A stretch of DNA of 64,000 nucleotides from CAVQCX01 sp963711095 (GTDB lineage Bacteria > Pseudomonadota > Gammaproteobacteria > Chromatiales > Chromatiaceae): positions 1 to 64,000 of the forward strand of contig CAVQCX010000014.1 of assembly GCA_963711095.1 (NCBI GenBank). Direction: 5' to 3'. How positions within the stretch are numbered: the first letter of the stretch is position 1; every line of letters begins with the position of its first letter. Shown here piece after piece: positions 7,778-19,719 of the stretch. The translations under genes were made by a program, and so were the position numbers. The notes below the pieces were generated by a model, which was not told the origin of the DNA, searched no databases, and was given only the letters and a program-made list of their open reading frames with translations.

Positions 7778-8400
7778 CCGCAGGCGCCCCAAGCCGGGGT
7801 GGGCTGGTCGAGCGGCGGGGGTGTCCTGGTTTTTCATTTTAGAACAGTCGGTTAAGTTGAGTGTGGGCGAATCGCCACAGCCGGTTTCAGGGGACGGGGT
7901 GCGTGTTAGGCCGACGATGTCCACTTTTCTCCGGGAAGATATTCCTTGCCGGGGGATAAGCCGGGGGGCTGTCGATCCTGAGGGTCTCTTTCGGGGGGTT
8001 GCCGGAGCAACGTTGGGACGCGGGTATCGACTGATGCCGTGAGCCGGAGGCGCTGGGGCTGCAGCCAGGGGCAGAGAGCGGGCGTGAGGCCTAAGCCCGT
8101 GAGGTAGGCGGAAACGGCTCTCGTCGGAAACGCCGGTAGGTCGGCGGGCTCCTGGCGTTTTGGGTCCGGGTATCATTTCCATTTCCTTGGAACGAGGCGG
8201 GAACTCTCCAGCAGTCTACTCGGGCAGTCGGGGAAGACAAGGGCGACCGACTTGCTCGGCCTGGGGGCGCGGCACCAGGCGATCGGGCATCATTCGGCTT
8301 CCGGGTCTCGGTCTGACCGAGGCCGAGGAGCGGGAAACACGAGGACCCGAACTGACAGCCTGAGGCGATTCGTGTTTGAAGGCGCCGGAATCGCGGCGGG
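7778..8400. other. Gene-free stretch between cassette array and metH
   Basis: I see no supportable gene in about 620 bases. Composition rises to chromosomal GC after 7780. The few open frames lack ribosome sites and look like GC-rich shadows. An integron integrase would be expected here, on the plus strand, and is absent. Confidence 0.6.
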
Positions 8401-8551
8401 GGCGCCGCTCCCACAAGGGTGCAGTTCGCAAAGGGGTAGCTCCCAAAGGGGCAGCTGCCACAAGGGTGCAGCTCCCACAAGGGTGCAGCTCCCACAAGGG
8501 TGCAGCTCCCACAAGGGGTAGCTCCCACAAGGGTGCAGCTCCCATAGGGGG
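8401..8551. repeat. 16-17 bp tandem repeat array
   Basis: About nine head-to-tail units of the form CTCCCACAAGGGTGCAG, with variants such as CTCCCAAAGGGGCAG. The four central copies are the most alike. There are no unique spacers, so this is a minisatellite and not a CRISPR. It ends about 60 bases before the metH -10 element, and its arms could pair in RNA or bind a protein. Confidence 0.88.
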
Positions 8552-8610
8552 GCACCCATAAATGGGGGCTGTGCGCGCTGGCGCGGTTCGCGCCCTCGGG
8601 CGGCGGCCGA

Positions 8611-8616
8611 TATAAT
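8611..8616 (+). promoter_or_regulatory. Putative metH -10 element
   Basis: A perfect TATAAT lies 28 bases before the metH start. The -35 region is weak (TTCGCG at 8587-8592). No SAM or cobalamin riboswitch fold was recognised upstream. Confidence 0.5.
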
Positions 8617-8643
8617 CCCAAGCTTTTCCCGCGCGGACAGATC

Positions 8644-12393
<3,750 letters not shown>

Positions 12394-12687
12394 GGACCGA
12401 GATGCCGGAGTAAGGCGAGAACGATCTCGACCTGCCGCTGCAGGCCGCCATCGGCAAGATCTGGCGCACCGAAGACCCGCCCCAATTTCTCGCCTGGCTG
12501 CGTTGCGCGGCCCCGGACCTCGCGCCCAGCCTGTTCGCCCGGGCCGCTCCAGGTGCGAGCCGCCCCTGCAGCCGGCCGGCGCGCCGAGGGGCTTCCCCAG
12601 ATTTGCCCCGATTGACATCCGCTTGGCGCCAGCTAGGATTGCTCACGCCTTTCTGCGATTCTCACCCAGAGCGAGGAGCAAGAGCCC
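12394..12687 (+). other. Intergenic stretch with a possible decayed small gene
   Basis: An ATG at 12391 opens seven codons and meets TAA. The same frame past the stop spells a plausible protein start (DLDLPLQAAIGKIWRTEDPP) and then turns GC-rich and featureless. It may be a dead small gene behind metH; I cannot name a family. Confidence 0.35.
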
Positions 12688-13152
12688 ATGCTGACCGTTG
12701 GACAGGTCGCGCCCACGTTCGAGCTGCCGGACGCTGATATGAGCATGGCGCGGTCCGCCGGCTACCGGGGCCAGAAGAACCTGGTGCTGTATTTCTATCC
12801 CAAGGACAACACCACGGGCTGCATCATCGAGGCCCTGGAGTTCACCGATCTGATGGATCAGTTCGAGGCGCTCGACACGGTGGTGATCGGGGTGAGCAAG
12901 GACAACTGCGTCAGCCACGCGGCGTTCCGCGACCAGCACGGCCTGTCCGTGCGGCTGCTGGCGGACATCGAGGGCGAGCTCTGCGAGGCCTACGATGTCT
13001 GGCGCGAGAAGGAGAAACACGGCGAGCGGCGCATGGGCATACTGCGCTCCACCTTCATCGTCGACAAGCAAGGTACCCTCAGGTACGCCCTCTATGACGT
13101 CAAGCCCAAGGGCCATGCTGCCCAGGTGCTTGGCCTGCTCAAACAGCTTTAA
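12688..13152 (+). CDS. bcp: Bcp/PrxQ-type peroxiredoxin, one-Cys form
   Basis: This 154-residue thiol peroxidase reduces hydroperoxides in the cytoplasm. The AhpC/TSA fold is clear: PTFELPDAD, VLYFYPKDNTTGC with the peroxidatic Cys, VVIGVSKD and RSTFIVDKQG. Two departures from the family stand out. The active-site TPGC is TTGC, and the resolving Cys five residues on (EAC) is Leu in IIEALEF. It should therefore work as a one-Cys enzyme needing an outside thiol. The GAGGAGCAAGAG before the ATG gives a good ribosome site. It stands alone. Confidence 0.9.
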   Translation: MLTVGQVAPTFELPDADMSMARSAGYRGQKNLVLYFYPKDNTTGCIIEALEFTDLMDQFEALDTVVIGVSKDNCVSHAAFRDQHGLSVRLLADIEGELCEAYDVWREKEKHGERRMGILRSTFIVDKQGTLRYALYDVKPKGHAAQVLGLLKQL

Positions 13153-13600
13153 CCTGCATGTGAAGACCGACTCGGCGGTCGCGAGCCGCCGAATGGCGGT
13201 GCGCGCGCCCAAGACCCGGCCATTGTTCTCATCGCGTAGCGCGTGCTCGATGATCCCGGCATGCTCCGGGTAGCCGCGGACCACAGCGCGCTAGCGCTTG
13301 CGCACCGTCCGGCGCTGGAATTGCCGGGCCAGCGGGTTGGCGGCCGCTGGGGGTGCAGCCCGAGCACCAGTGCTCCGGCGGTCGCTCGATCGAGGCAATG
13401 TACCGCGTACACCCATTGATCGATCTGGTCGCGCAGGGGCGCAGGCTCGGATCTTCCGGACACGGAATCGATCGGACTACGGGGTTGTCCCAATAGGAAT
13501 CGCGCCAATACTCGACTAGCCTTTCACATTGGCGGATCACGACGAGAGGCCCCTACCTTGGAATGGCCCCACTAAAACAGGCTCGCCCGGAGGTTGCGCG
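13153..13600. other. Gene-poor stretch, possible relic on minus strand
   Basis: No convincing gene in about 450 bases. On the minus strand two overlapping frames carry protein-like pieces (YWRDSYWDNPVVRSIP near 13500; PEHAGIIEHALRDENNG near 13250) with no start or continuity. They look like fragments of one decayed gene whose family I do not recognise. Confidence 0.35.
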
Positions 13601-14098
13601 ATGGAAACCCTCGCTGGGAAGCGCGTCAAGTACAAGATGGTGGTGGATCTGTACTGCGTCGAACGGGATCAGCACCGCAAGTGCCGGATCAGCAACATCG
13701 GCCTCGACGGCATGTTCGTGGTCGGCCTGCCTTGCTTCAAGCACGACCAGCGCGTGCGCGCTACCTTCGGTCGGCCGGAGGGCGGCGCACTGTCCCTGCC
13801 CTGCCTGGTGGCTGAGATCGCCCTTGACGGCGCGGATCTCAAGTTCGACAACCCGTCACCCCAGCAGCTCGAGGAACTGCGCGAGCTCATCTATCCCCAC
13901 TGGAACGGCCACAACCTGCTGGAGGGGGTGCTGATTCTGTCGAATTGGGTGGACGCGGACGATTTCGCCGGCTGGCTGCGGCTGCTCACCCTGGCCCAGC
14001 ACTGGCAGCGCTCCACGGTCGGCGCGCGCACTGAATTCAGCCGTTCGCGCATCGCTCCACCAATGACCGTCCCCCCCGCGGAGCGCCTGATCACCTGA
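13601..14098 (+). CDS. PilZ-like domain protein
   Basis: This encodes 165 residues. The ATG at 13601 is chosen because GGAGG lies eight bases upstream; an earlier ATG at 13529 has none. The N-terminal half resembles a PilZ domain: KRVKYKMVVDLYC then RKCRISNIGLDGMFVVG, followed by beta-strand-like segments. The usual cyclic-di-GMP contacts (RxxxR and D/NxSxxG) are weakened to RVKYK and SNIGLDG, so nucleotide binding is doubtful. It precedes a hybrid histidine kinase by 300 bases, which fits a signalling neighbourhood but proves no link. Confidence 0.7.
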   Translation: METLAGKRVKYKMVVDLYCVERDQHRKCRISNIGLDGMFVVGLPCFKHDQRVRATFGRPEGGALSLPCLVAEIALDGADLKFDNPSPQQLEELRELIYPHWNGHNLLEGVLILSNWVDADDFAGWLRLLTLAQHWQRSTVGARTEFSRSRIAPPMTVPPAERLIT

Positions 14099-14221
14099 GC
14101 CCCATTCCCGCGTGGCGCCCCAGGCCGGGAGCGAATCGCCGCCACGGCCTGTTTGATTTCGACCAGAGCCTGTGCTCTTCTTGGAACCGACCCCGGGACT
14201 GCGAGCGCGTGCAGATGAGCC

Positions 14222-14490
14222 TCTGGGACCCTGCATAACCGACTGCGCAAAGCGGAAATCGGCCGGATTCCACGCTCGATTCGCCCGGCGCATCTCTGGG
14301 CCGAGCCCCTGCGGGGCTGGCGCGCAGGTCCGCTCCGGGCGGATTTGTCGTCAAATCGGACTGGCTTTTGCATCCTTAGCTCCATAAACGGCACTTCCCT
14401 GTGCCACTATTCTCCTCAATCGAGCGAAAGAACCGTCTTAATCCCGCTTTTCCTCGCTACCGGCCCCAAAGTCCGATAGGCTCCGCGACC
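14222..14490. repeat. Dispersed intergenic repeat, copy A
   Basis: About 270 bases resemble 46800-47075. The best blocks are GGGCTGGCGCGCA, CGTCGTCAAAT-like, TTGCATCCTT, CGGCACNNCCCTGTGC and CCAAAGTCCGA. On the minus strand both copies open a frame starting MTTN-PGADLRASPA. It overlaps the first 30 codons assigned to the histidine kinase, which casts doubt on that kinase start. Confidence 0.75.
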
Positions 14491-16827
14491 TTGAGATTCC
14501 GAGCCCAGATCTTTCTGTTGCTGTTCCTGTTCGGGCTCGCCCCGCTGATCGCGGCTGTGGTGATCAACCTGCCGCTGGTGCTGGATCGCCTGGAGCTGTT
14601 CTACCGCAAGGCCCACCTGCAGAACCTGCGCGCCGATTTCCGGGACCTCGACCAGCACATCGCGAGTCGCCAGGAGATGGTGCGGCTGCTGGCCAAGTTA
14701 CCCGAGCCCGGCACCCTGCTGGGGCTTGGCGAGGATTCCGAGAAAGAGGTGGACCTGGCCCGCGCGCGATACACGGAATGGATCAATCAGATCCTGGAGG
14801 AGCAGCTCGACATCACCCAGATCCTGTTCGTCGACCGTCAGGGGGCTGAGCGGTTCTGGCTGGAGCGAGACGCCCAGACGCAGATCTGGCGGCCCACCAC
14901 CACCCCGCCGGCACGGCCCGGCGACGCGCTCATCCGGGCGGCGATGGGGCTGGAGCGCGGCGGTGTGCTGGTCAGCCTGATCGAGATCGATCCCAAGGCG
15001 GGGGCCGTGGATCCCCGCCGGCTCATGAGCATGTATCTGGTCAGTCCCATCGGCCGGCAGCGCGGTACTTCCGGCGAGGCCATGGGCGCGGTGGTGATGA
15101 GCATCGACGTGGGAGGCCTGGCCCGCTTCTACCACAACACCATCTGGGTGCGCAGCGACGGTACCTACCTGGGCCAGCAGGGGATGTTCCGCTCCCCGGG
15201 AAGCGCTTTCGATGACTTCAAGGGCCTCCGGGAGATCTTCGAGAGCGGCACCCTGGCGCTATGGAACCGGGGTGATGCCCAGGTCATCTGGGTGCCGATG
15301 TTCCGTACCAGCCAGGGCGACTACATCTGGGTCGGACGCAGTGTGGACCCCTCGCCCCTGGCCGACTTCAAGTTTGCGCTGGTGGTGCGGGTGCTGGCCA
15401 TCATCCTGATCCTGATCGTGCTGATCTGGCTGGGTGCGCGATCCTTCTCCCTGCGCGCCGAGCGTGTCGGCAGGGAGCTGGCCGAGGGCATAGCGCGGGT
15501 GCTGCAGGAGGACGAGCCGGTGGAGTTCGCCTGGCGGCGTCCCGAAGAGCTGCGCCGCCTCGGCCGGAGTCTCTCGCGCCTCGCCGAGAAGCATGTGCGC
15601 AACAGCCGCAACCTGCGCGCCCATGCCCGGGAGCTGGAGGCTTCCTATCGGTACAAATCGGAGTTCCTGTCCAACGTCAGCCACGAGCTGCGCACGCCGC
15701 TCAACTCCATCCTGCTGCTCTCCAAGATGCTGGCGGAGAGCACCCGCCTTACCCCGGAGCAGGTCCAGCAGGCGCGGGTGATCCACGCGGCGAGCAAGGA
15801 CCTGCAGGGTCTCATCGACAACATCCTGGACCTGTCGCGCATAGAGGCGGGACACGCGGTGGTGAATCTCGAAGCGGTGGCCCTGCCCGAGCTGCTGGAG
15901 GAGGTGATCGAGCTGGTACGTCCCCAGTTCGACGCCAAGGGGTTGAGCCTCACCCTGAAGGTGAGCCCCGACGCACCCCCGACCCTGGTGTCCGACCCGG
16001 ACAAGATCCGTCAGATCGTGAAGAACTTTCTCTCCAATGCCGTCAAGTTCACCGACGTGGGCGGGGTCCAGGTGCGCCTGGAGCGCGCGCCCAGAGCGGC
16101 CTCGCCCTGGCCGGTGCGGATCTGCGTCAGCGACACCGGGCTCGGGATTCCGGCCGACAAGCATGGGGTGATCTTCGAGGCATTCAAGCAGGCCGACGGC
16201 TCGACCAGCCGGCGTTACGGCGGTACCGGCCTGGGCCTGACCATCAGCAAGCAGCTCGCGGAGCTGCTGGGCGGGCACATCGGTCTGGTGAGCAGCGAGG
16301 CGGGCGGGTCCAGCTTCACGCTGGAGCTGCCCCTGAGCCACGTGCCGGTGGTCCAGGAGCAGGCCCCCCGCATCGAAGCCCCTCGCGAGGCGGGTCCCGG
16401 TCCTGCGCCGCCGGAGCCCCCTGAGGCGGAGTTCCCGGCCCAGCAGGTACTGCTGGTCGACGACGACGTACAAACCCTGCTCACGCTGACGCCGCTGCTC
16501 GAGCGGTGGGGGCTGCGCGTTACTGCGGCGGGCGACACCGCCGAGGCCCTGGAGGCGCTGCGCGACGAGCCCGACTGCTCGCTGGTACTGATCGATGCCC
16601 TTATGCCCAGCATGGATGCCTGTGCTACGATCAAAACGCTCAAACAACAGGCACAATGCGAACATTTGCCGGTGATTGCGCTGATTGCCGATCCCAGCGA
16701 GCAGGCGCTGGAGGCCTGTCGGGCAGCCGGCGCCGAGGACTTCCTGATCAAGCCCGTGGAGGCCCAGGCCCTGAAAGGCAAGCTCGCGCAATATCTCTCG
16801 CCGGCCGGGGCGGCCGAGGTCCGATGA
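14401..16827 (+). CDS. Hybrid sensor histidine kinase with C-terminal receiver
   Basis: This encodes up to 808 residues. A membrane helix (about 37-56), a periplasmic sensor region of some 265 residues and a second helix (about 326-347) are followed by a linker and the HisKA box FLSNVSHELRTPLNS with phospho-acceptor His428. The ATPase part has NFLSNAVKFT, DTGLGIP and GGTGLGLTISKQ. After a Pro-rich linker a receiver domain carries VLLVDDD, the acceptor Asp732 in VLIDALMP and Lys in LIKPVEA. The GTG at 14401 lies inside a dispersed repeat; a TTG at 14489 just before RFRAQIFLLLF may be the real start. Its stop overlaps the next gene's ATG (ATGA), so the two form an operon. Confidence 0.9.
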   Translation: MPLFSSIERKNRLNPAFPRYRPQSPIGSATLRFRAQIFLLLFLFGLAPLIAAVVINLPLVLDRLELFYRKAHLQNLRADFRDLDQHIASRQEMVRLLAKLPEPGTLLGLGEDSEKEVDLARARYTEWINQILEEQLDITQILFVDRQGAERFWLERDAQTQIWRPTTTPPARPGDALIRAAMGLERGGVLVSLIEIDPKAGAVDPRRLMSMYLVSPIGRQRGTSGEAMGAVVMSIDVGGLARFYHNTIWVRSDGTYLGQQGMFRSPGSAFDDFKGLREIFESGTLALWNRGDAQVIWVPMFRTSQGDYIWVGRSVDPSPLADFKFALVVRVLAIILILIVLIWLGARSFSLRAERVGRELAEGIARVLQEDEPVEFAWRRPEELRRLGRSLSRLAEKHVRNSRNLRAHARELEASYRYKSEFLSNVSHELRTPLNSILLLSKMLAESTRLTPEQVQQARVIHAASKDLQGLIDNILDLSRIEAGHAVVNLEAVALPELLEEVIELVRPQFDAKGLSLTLKVSPDAPPTLVSDPDKIRQIVKNFLSNAVKFTDVGGVQVRLERAPRAASPWPVRICVSDTGLGIPADKHGVIFEAFKQADGSTSRRYGGTGLGLTISKQLAELLGGHIGLVSSEAGGSSFTLELPLSHVPVVQEQAPRIEAPREAGPGPAPPEPPEAEFPAQQVLLVDDDVQTLLTLTPLLERWGLRVTAAGDTAEALEALRDEPDCSLVLIDALMPSMDACATIKTLKQQAQCEHLPVIALIADPSEQALEACRAAGAEDFLIKPVEAQALKGKLAQYLSPAGAAEVR

Positions 16828-17759
16828 AAAGGTATTCCGGCTTCAAGCTGCTGATCGTCGACGATCACGAGCACAACCTGTTCACGTTGCGCTCGCTGAT
16901 CGTGCAGCATATGGACGTGCAGATCCTGGAGGCCACCTCCGGGCGCCAGGCGCTGGAGATCGCCACCCACGAGCAGGGTATCGACCTGATCATCCTGGAC
17001 GTGCAAATGCCCGCCCTGGATGGCTTTCAGACCGCGACCATGCTGAAGGTGCGCAAGCGCACCCGCGACATCCCGATCATCTTTCTCACCGCCGCCTACA
17101 AGACCGAGGAGTTCCAGCAGAAGGGCTACGAAGTTGGTGCGGCGGATTACCTGCTCAAGCCGATCGAGGACAACCAGCTGATCAACAAGATCAGCACCTA
17201 TTTCCGCCTCATCGAGAAAGAGCGCGAGATGAACCGGCTGCTCGAGCAGAAGGTTGCCGAGCGCACCGCCGAGCTCCATCAGGCGAAGCAGCACCTGGAG
17301 AACATCATCAACCACATGGGCGAGGCCCTGCTGGTGCTCGACAAGCAGGGTGTGATCCGCTCGGTCAATCCGACGGCCTGTCGCATGCTCGATTACAGCG
17401 CGGAGACCCTGGTCGGCATGTCGATCGGCGATGTTTTTGAGGAGGAAGGCGATGCCGAGGCGGGCGCGTTCATGGGCACCTGGCTGGAGGCCCTGGTGCG
17501 GGTCGGTGTACTGACCCAGATCGAGGCGCGTTTCATCAAGAAGAACGGCCGGCGTCTGCCGATCCTGCTCTCGCGCACCGCGGTGAAGGACGAGCAGGGC
17601 GAGATTTCCGACATAATATGCATAGCCAAAGACATGAGCGGGTACACCAAGACCGCGCGGCCGCAGGCGGCCGCCGCGACAGACTGTCCCCACGGGGGGG
17701 TCACGAGGGATTCAGGTGATGGTCGAGACGAGCCAGGACGATTCCGAGATTCCCGGTGA
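16824..17759 (+). CDS. Response regulator with PAS output domain
   Basis: This encodes 311 residues, with a start overlapping the kinase stop by four bases. The N-terminal receiver has LLIVDDHEHN, the acceptor Asp59 in ILDVQMP, and Lys112 in LLKP. A coiled segment (EKEREMNRLLEQKVAERTAE) leads to a PAS domain (about 155-270: EALLVLDKQGVIRSVN). There is no DNA-binding or GGDEF domain, so output is probably through protein contact or a further kinase. The last 25 or so residues overlap the next gene and have a poor, Gly/Arg-rich composition; the ending may be extended by a lost stop. Confidence 0.88.
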   Translation: MKRYSGFKLLIVDDHEHNLFTLRSLIVQHMDVQILEATSGRQALEIATHEQGIDLIILDVQMPALDGFQTATMLKVRKRTRDIPIIFLTAAYKTEEFQQKGYEVGAADYLLKPIEDNQLINKISTYFRLIEKEREMNRLLEQKVAERTAELHQAKQHLENIINHMGEALLVLDKQGVIRSVNPTACRMLDYSAETLVGMSIGDVFEEEGDAEAGAFMGTWLEALVRVGVLTQIEARFIKKNGRRLPILLSRTAVKDEQGEISDIICIAKDMSGYTKTARPQAAAATDCPHGGVTRDSGDGRDEPGRFRDSR

Positions 17760-18063
17760 GGACACCGAGCTGACTGCCAACGCCTTGAAGGCGATGGCCC
17801 ATCCGCTACGCTGGAAGATCCTCTGCACCTTGGGGGAGCGCGAGCTCTCCGTGGGCGAGATCGTGGAGCAGACGGGGACATCCCAGAGCAACATCTCCCA
17901 GCATCTGGAGCAGCTGAGAAACAAGAATATCGTAGTCTCGCGCAAGGAGGCGAACCGCATCTACTACCGCATCCGCAATTCCCGGCTGCTGGAGCTGATC
18001 GGGATCATGCGCAACGTGCTCTGTCCGGCGAACCTGGACGACCGCTTCCCCGGCGGCTCCTGA
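17719..18063 (+). CDS. ArsR-family winged-helix regulator
   Basis: This encodes 114 residues. A winged helix-turn-helix is clear: LKAMAHPLRWKILCTLGERELSVGEIVEQ, recognition helix SQSNISQHLEQLRN, and wing SRKEANRIYYRI. The metal-binding ELCVCDL motif of ArsR is ELSVGEI here, so the classical arsenic site is absent. One Cys stays near the C-terminus (NVLCPANL). I choose ATG 17719; a GTG three bases earlier is also possible. The start lies inside the end of the REC-PAS gene, which suggests a shared transcript. The target is unknown. Confidence 0.85.
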   Translation: MVETSQDDSEIPGEDTELTANALKAMAHPLRWKILCTLGERELSVGEIVEQTGTSQSNISQHLEQLRNKNIVVSRKEANRIYYRIRNSRLLELIGIMRNVLCPANLDDRFPGGS

Positions 18064-18078
18064 CGGAGGCCCCCTGCA

Positions 18079-18294
18079 GTGCCGACCCGCATGGAGGAGC
18101 GATTCGTGGACCTGGAGACCCGCCTCGCCTTCCAGGAGGAGGCGATCGATACGCTCAACCGCACCCTGGCCGCCCAGCAGCAAGTCATGGCCGCCCTGGG
18201 TGACCAGGTCGCCGAGCTCTCCCGCACCCTCAGGCAGCTCGCGGGATCACCCGTTGCGGCAGGGTCTGCCGATGAGCCGCCGCCTCACTACTGA
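18079..18294 (+). CDS. slyX: SlyX family protein
   Basis: This encodes 71 residues from GTG 18079, with GGAGG 11 bases upstream. The sequence is the typical SlyX coiled coil (RFVDLETRLAFQEEAIDTLN) with a C-terminal PPPHY. The function of SlyX is not settled. The 3' end overlaps the convergent gene by seven bases. Confidence 0.88.
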   Translation: MPTRMEERFVDLETRLAFQEEAIDTLNRTLAAQQQVMAALGDQVAELSRTLRQLAGSPVAAGSADEPPPHY

Positions 18295-18929
18295 GCGGTC
18301 GGCGTCTGCTTTCCGGGCGCGCTGTACTCGAAGACCTCTTTGCCCTGGCTGTCGACCAGCACGGACAGGCCCTTGCCGGGATAGAGCCAGCGCTCGGCGC
18401 TCGAGCTGATCCGTTCGATGCGCGTCGCTGGCCCGAGCCTGCTCGTCAGGAATTCCGGGGTCATCTTGGACCAGTTAGGGATGTAGCTCAGGCCGGCCAC
18501 GGTGCGATCGGCCTGGGCCCGCTTGTCCGCATCGCTGAGCAACAGGCGCCGCTCTCCCTCCGCGGTGCCCTCGGAGCCGATAGCCCTGGCCTCCAGGGCG
18601 GCCAGGTCGGTAGGCGAGGCGTCCAGGCGCACCACCAGCTTGCCCTCCAGTGGGCCGAGATGGATGGTGCCGAAATAGGCTTCCAGAGACCGCTGGGCCT
18701 GCCGGGATGCGAACAGCGCGAGCCCCTCGGGGTCACCGTAACGGGCAATCACGTCCTTCAGGGTGTCCCGACCCAGGTGTACCCCGAGCGCCTTGGAGGT
18801 ACCGTCCCCGAAGGTGCTGATCTGCCAGGGGAGGTCGGTCAGCACCCTTTGTGCAGGCCGCGGGGTGAGCAGAAACAGGCCGAGCAGCACGGCGATGCCA
18901 AAGACCAGAAGAAACACCGACTTTCTCAT
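18288..18929 (-). CDS. Membrane-anchored hypothetical protein downstream of ycgL
   Basis: This encodes 213 residues. The N-terminus (KSVFLLVFGIAVLLGLFLL) is a single membrane helix or uncleaved signal anchor; the rest should face the periplasm. It has no catalytic motif I can see. The ATG overlaps the end of ycgL by four bases, so the pair is an operon. It resembles conserved proteins found beside ycgL in related gammaproteobacteria, but I cannot give a role. Confidence 0.78.
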   Translation of the reverse strand: MRKSVFLLVFGIAVLLGLFLLTPRPAQRVLTDLPWQISTFGDGTSKALGVHLGRDTLKDVIARYGDPEGLALFASRQAQRSLEAYFGTIHLGPLEGKLVVRLDASPTDLAALEARAIGSEGTAEGERRLLLSDADKRAQADRTVAGLSYIPNWSKMTPEFLTSRLGPATRIERISSSAERWLYPGKGLSVLVDSQGKEVFEYSAPGKQTPTAQ

Positions 18930-19213
18930 ACCGGCTCGAGCCCTGCAGTGTTCCGGATGGCCCGGCTCGGGGGCATCTGCAAGTGGAATCCGTGCTCGCG
19001 CAGGTTGCCCATGACCCGCCGCGGGTCTTCCCGCGCGAGCTTCCGGCCGGCGTGCAGGCTGATCTCAATGACCAGTTTCGGGGTGCCGAACAGTGCCAGC
19101 AGCTCGCTGGGAACGGTGTCGAAGCCGTCCTCGCTCGCCAGGTACAAGTACATTTCGCTCTGGCGCGGACTCTTGTAGATCCAGCAGGGCAGGCTCTCGG
19201 GGGGCAAGGTCAA
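18926..19213 (-). CDS. ycgL: YcgL domain protein
   Basis: This encodes 95 residues with the YcgL signature: CWIYKSPRQSEMYLYLASED near the start, then PSELLALFG and VMGNLREHGFHLQMPP. The family is small, cytoplasmic and of unknown function, found widely in gammaproteobacteria. It precedes the anchored hypothetical gene with an ATGA overlap. Confidence 0.88.
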   Translation of the reverse strand: MTLPPESLPCWIYKSPRQSEMYLYLASEDGFDTVPSELLALFGTPKLVIEISLHAGRKLAREDPRRVMGNLREHGFHLQMPPSRAIRNTAGLEPV

Positions 19214-19368
19214 GGCTCCGGCAAGGTCGCGTCATTCTAGCCCGCAGTGCGATCCGTCGCAGCAGACGGTTGAGCAACGCGCGTCGGCCGGGCGCGGCCG
19301 AGATCTGGCCGGCGGTAACGAGAAACCGGCCCCGGGGCCGGCGCTCGGAAACAGACGAGCTCGGCGTC

Positions 19369-19602
19369 TCAGAAGCCCACCAGCTCGGCGTGTACGCCGC
19401 TGTCGCGTACCGTGGCCAGGATCTCGCTGGACTGTATGTTCGAAGGGTCGTAATCGACCAGCAGCAGGTGCCTGGCGTTTTCGTTGACGCAGGCGCTGAC
19501 CACGCCCGGCTGGGCGCCGATCAGCTGCTCGATCTCGCGGATGCGCTGGTCATCCAGGGTCTCGTCGATATGCACGACGACGTTGGTCTTCCGATCGGTC
19601 AT
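19369..19602 (-). CDS. HMA-like ferredoxin-fold protein lacking CxxC
   Basis: This encodes 77 residues from ATG 19602, chosen because AGGAAAGG lies just before it; an ATG at 19701 would add 33 unlikely residues. The beta-alpha-beta pattern (NVVVHIDETLDDQRIREIEQ, then GVVSACVNENARHLLLVDYD) fits the heavy-metal-associated fold. The metal-binding CxxC is missing and only one Cys remains, so it is unlikely to be a copper chaperone. Its role is unknown. Confidence 0.72.
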   Translation of the reverse strand: MTDRKTNVVVHIDETLDDQRIREIEQLIGAQPGVVSACVNENARHLLLVDYDPSNIQSSEILATVRDSGVHAELVGF

Positions 19603-19719
19603 GGCCTTTCCTCGCTCGAAGTTAGTTGGCGGGATGGTTCGTGGTTTCTTAATTCGTGGTTTCCTAATAGGAGTGCATAGCCGAGATCCGGCAGTTTGCA
19701 ACTCCCTGCCTTGGTCCTA

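Noticed and set aside
8401..8551. CRISPR-like periodic repeats
   Set aside because: Units of 16-17 bp are directly head to tail with no unique spacers, and no cas genes are near.
13149..13540. Minus-strand genes after bcp
   Set aside because: Fragments only; no start, ribosome site or family motif.
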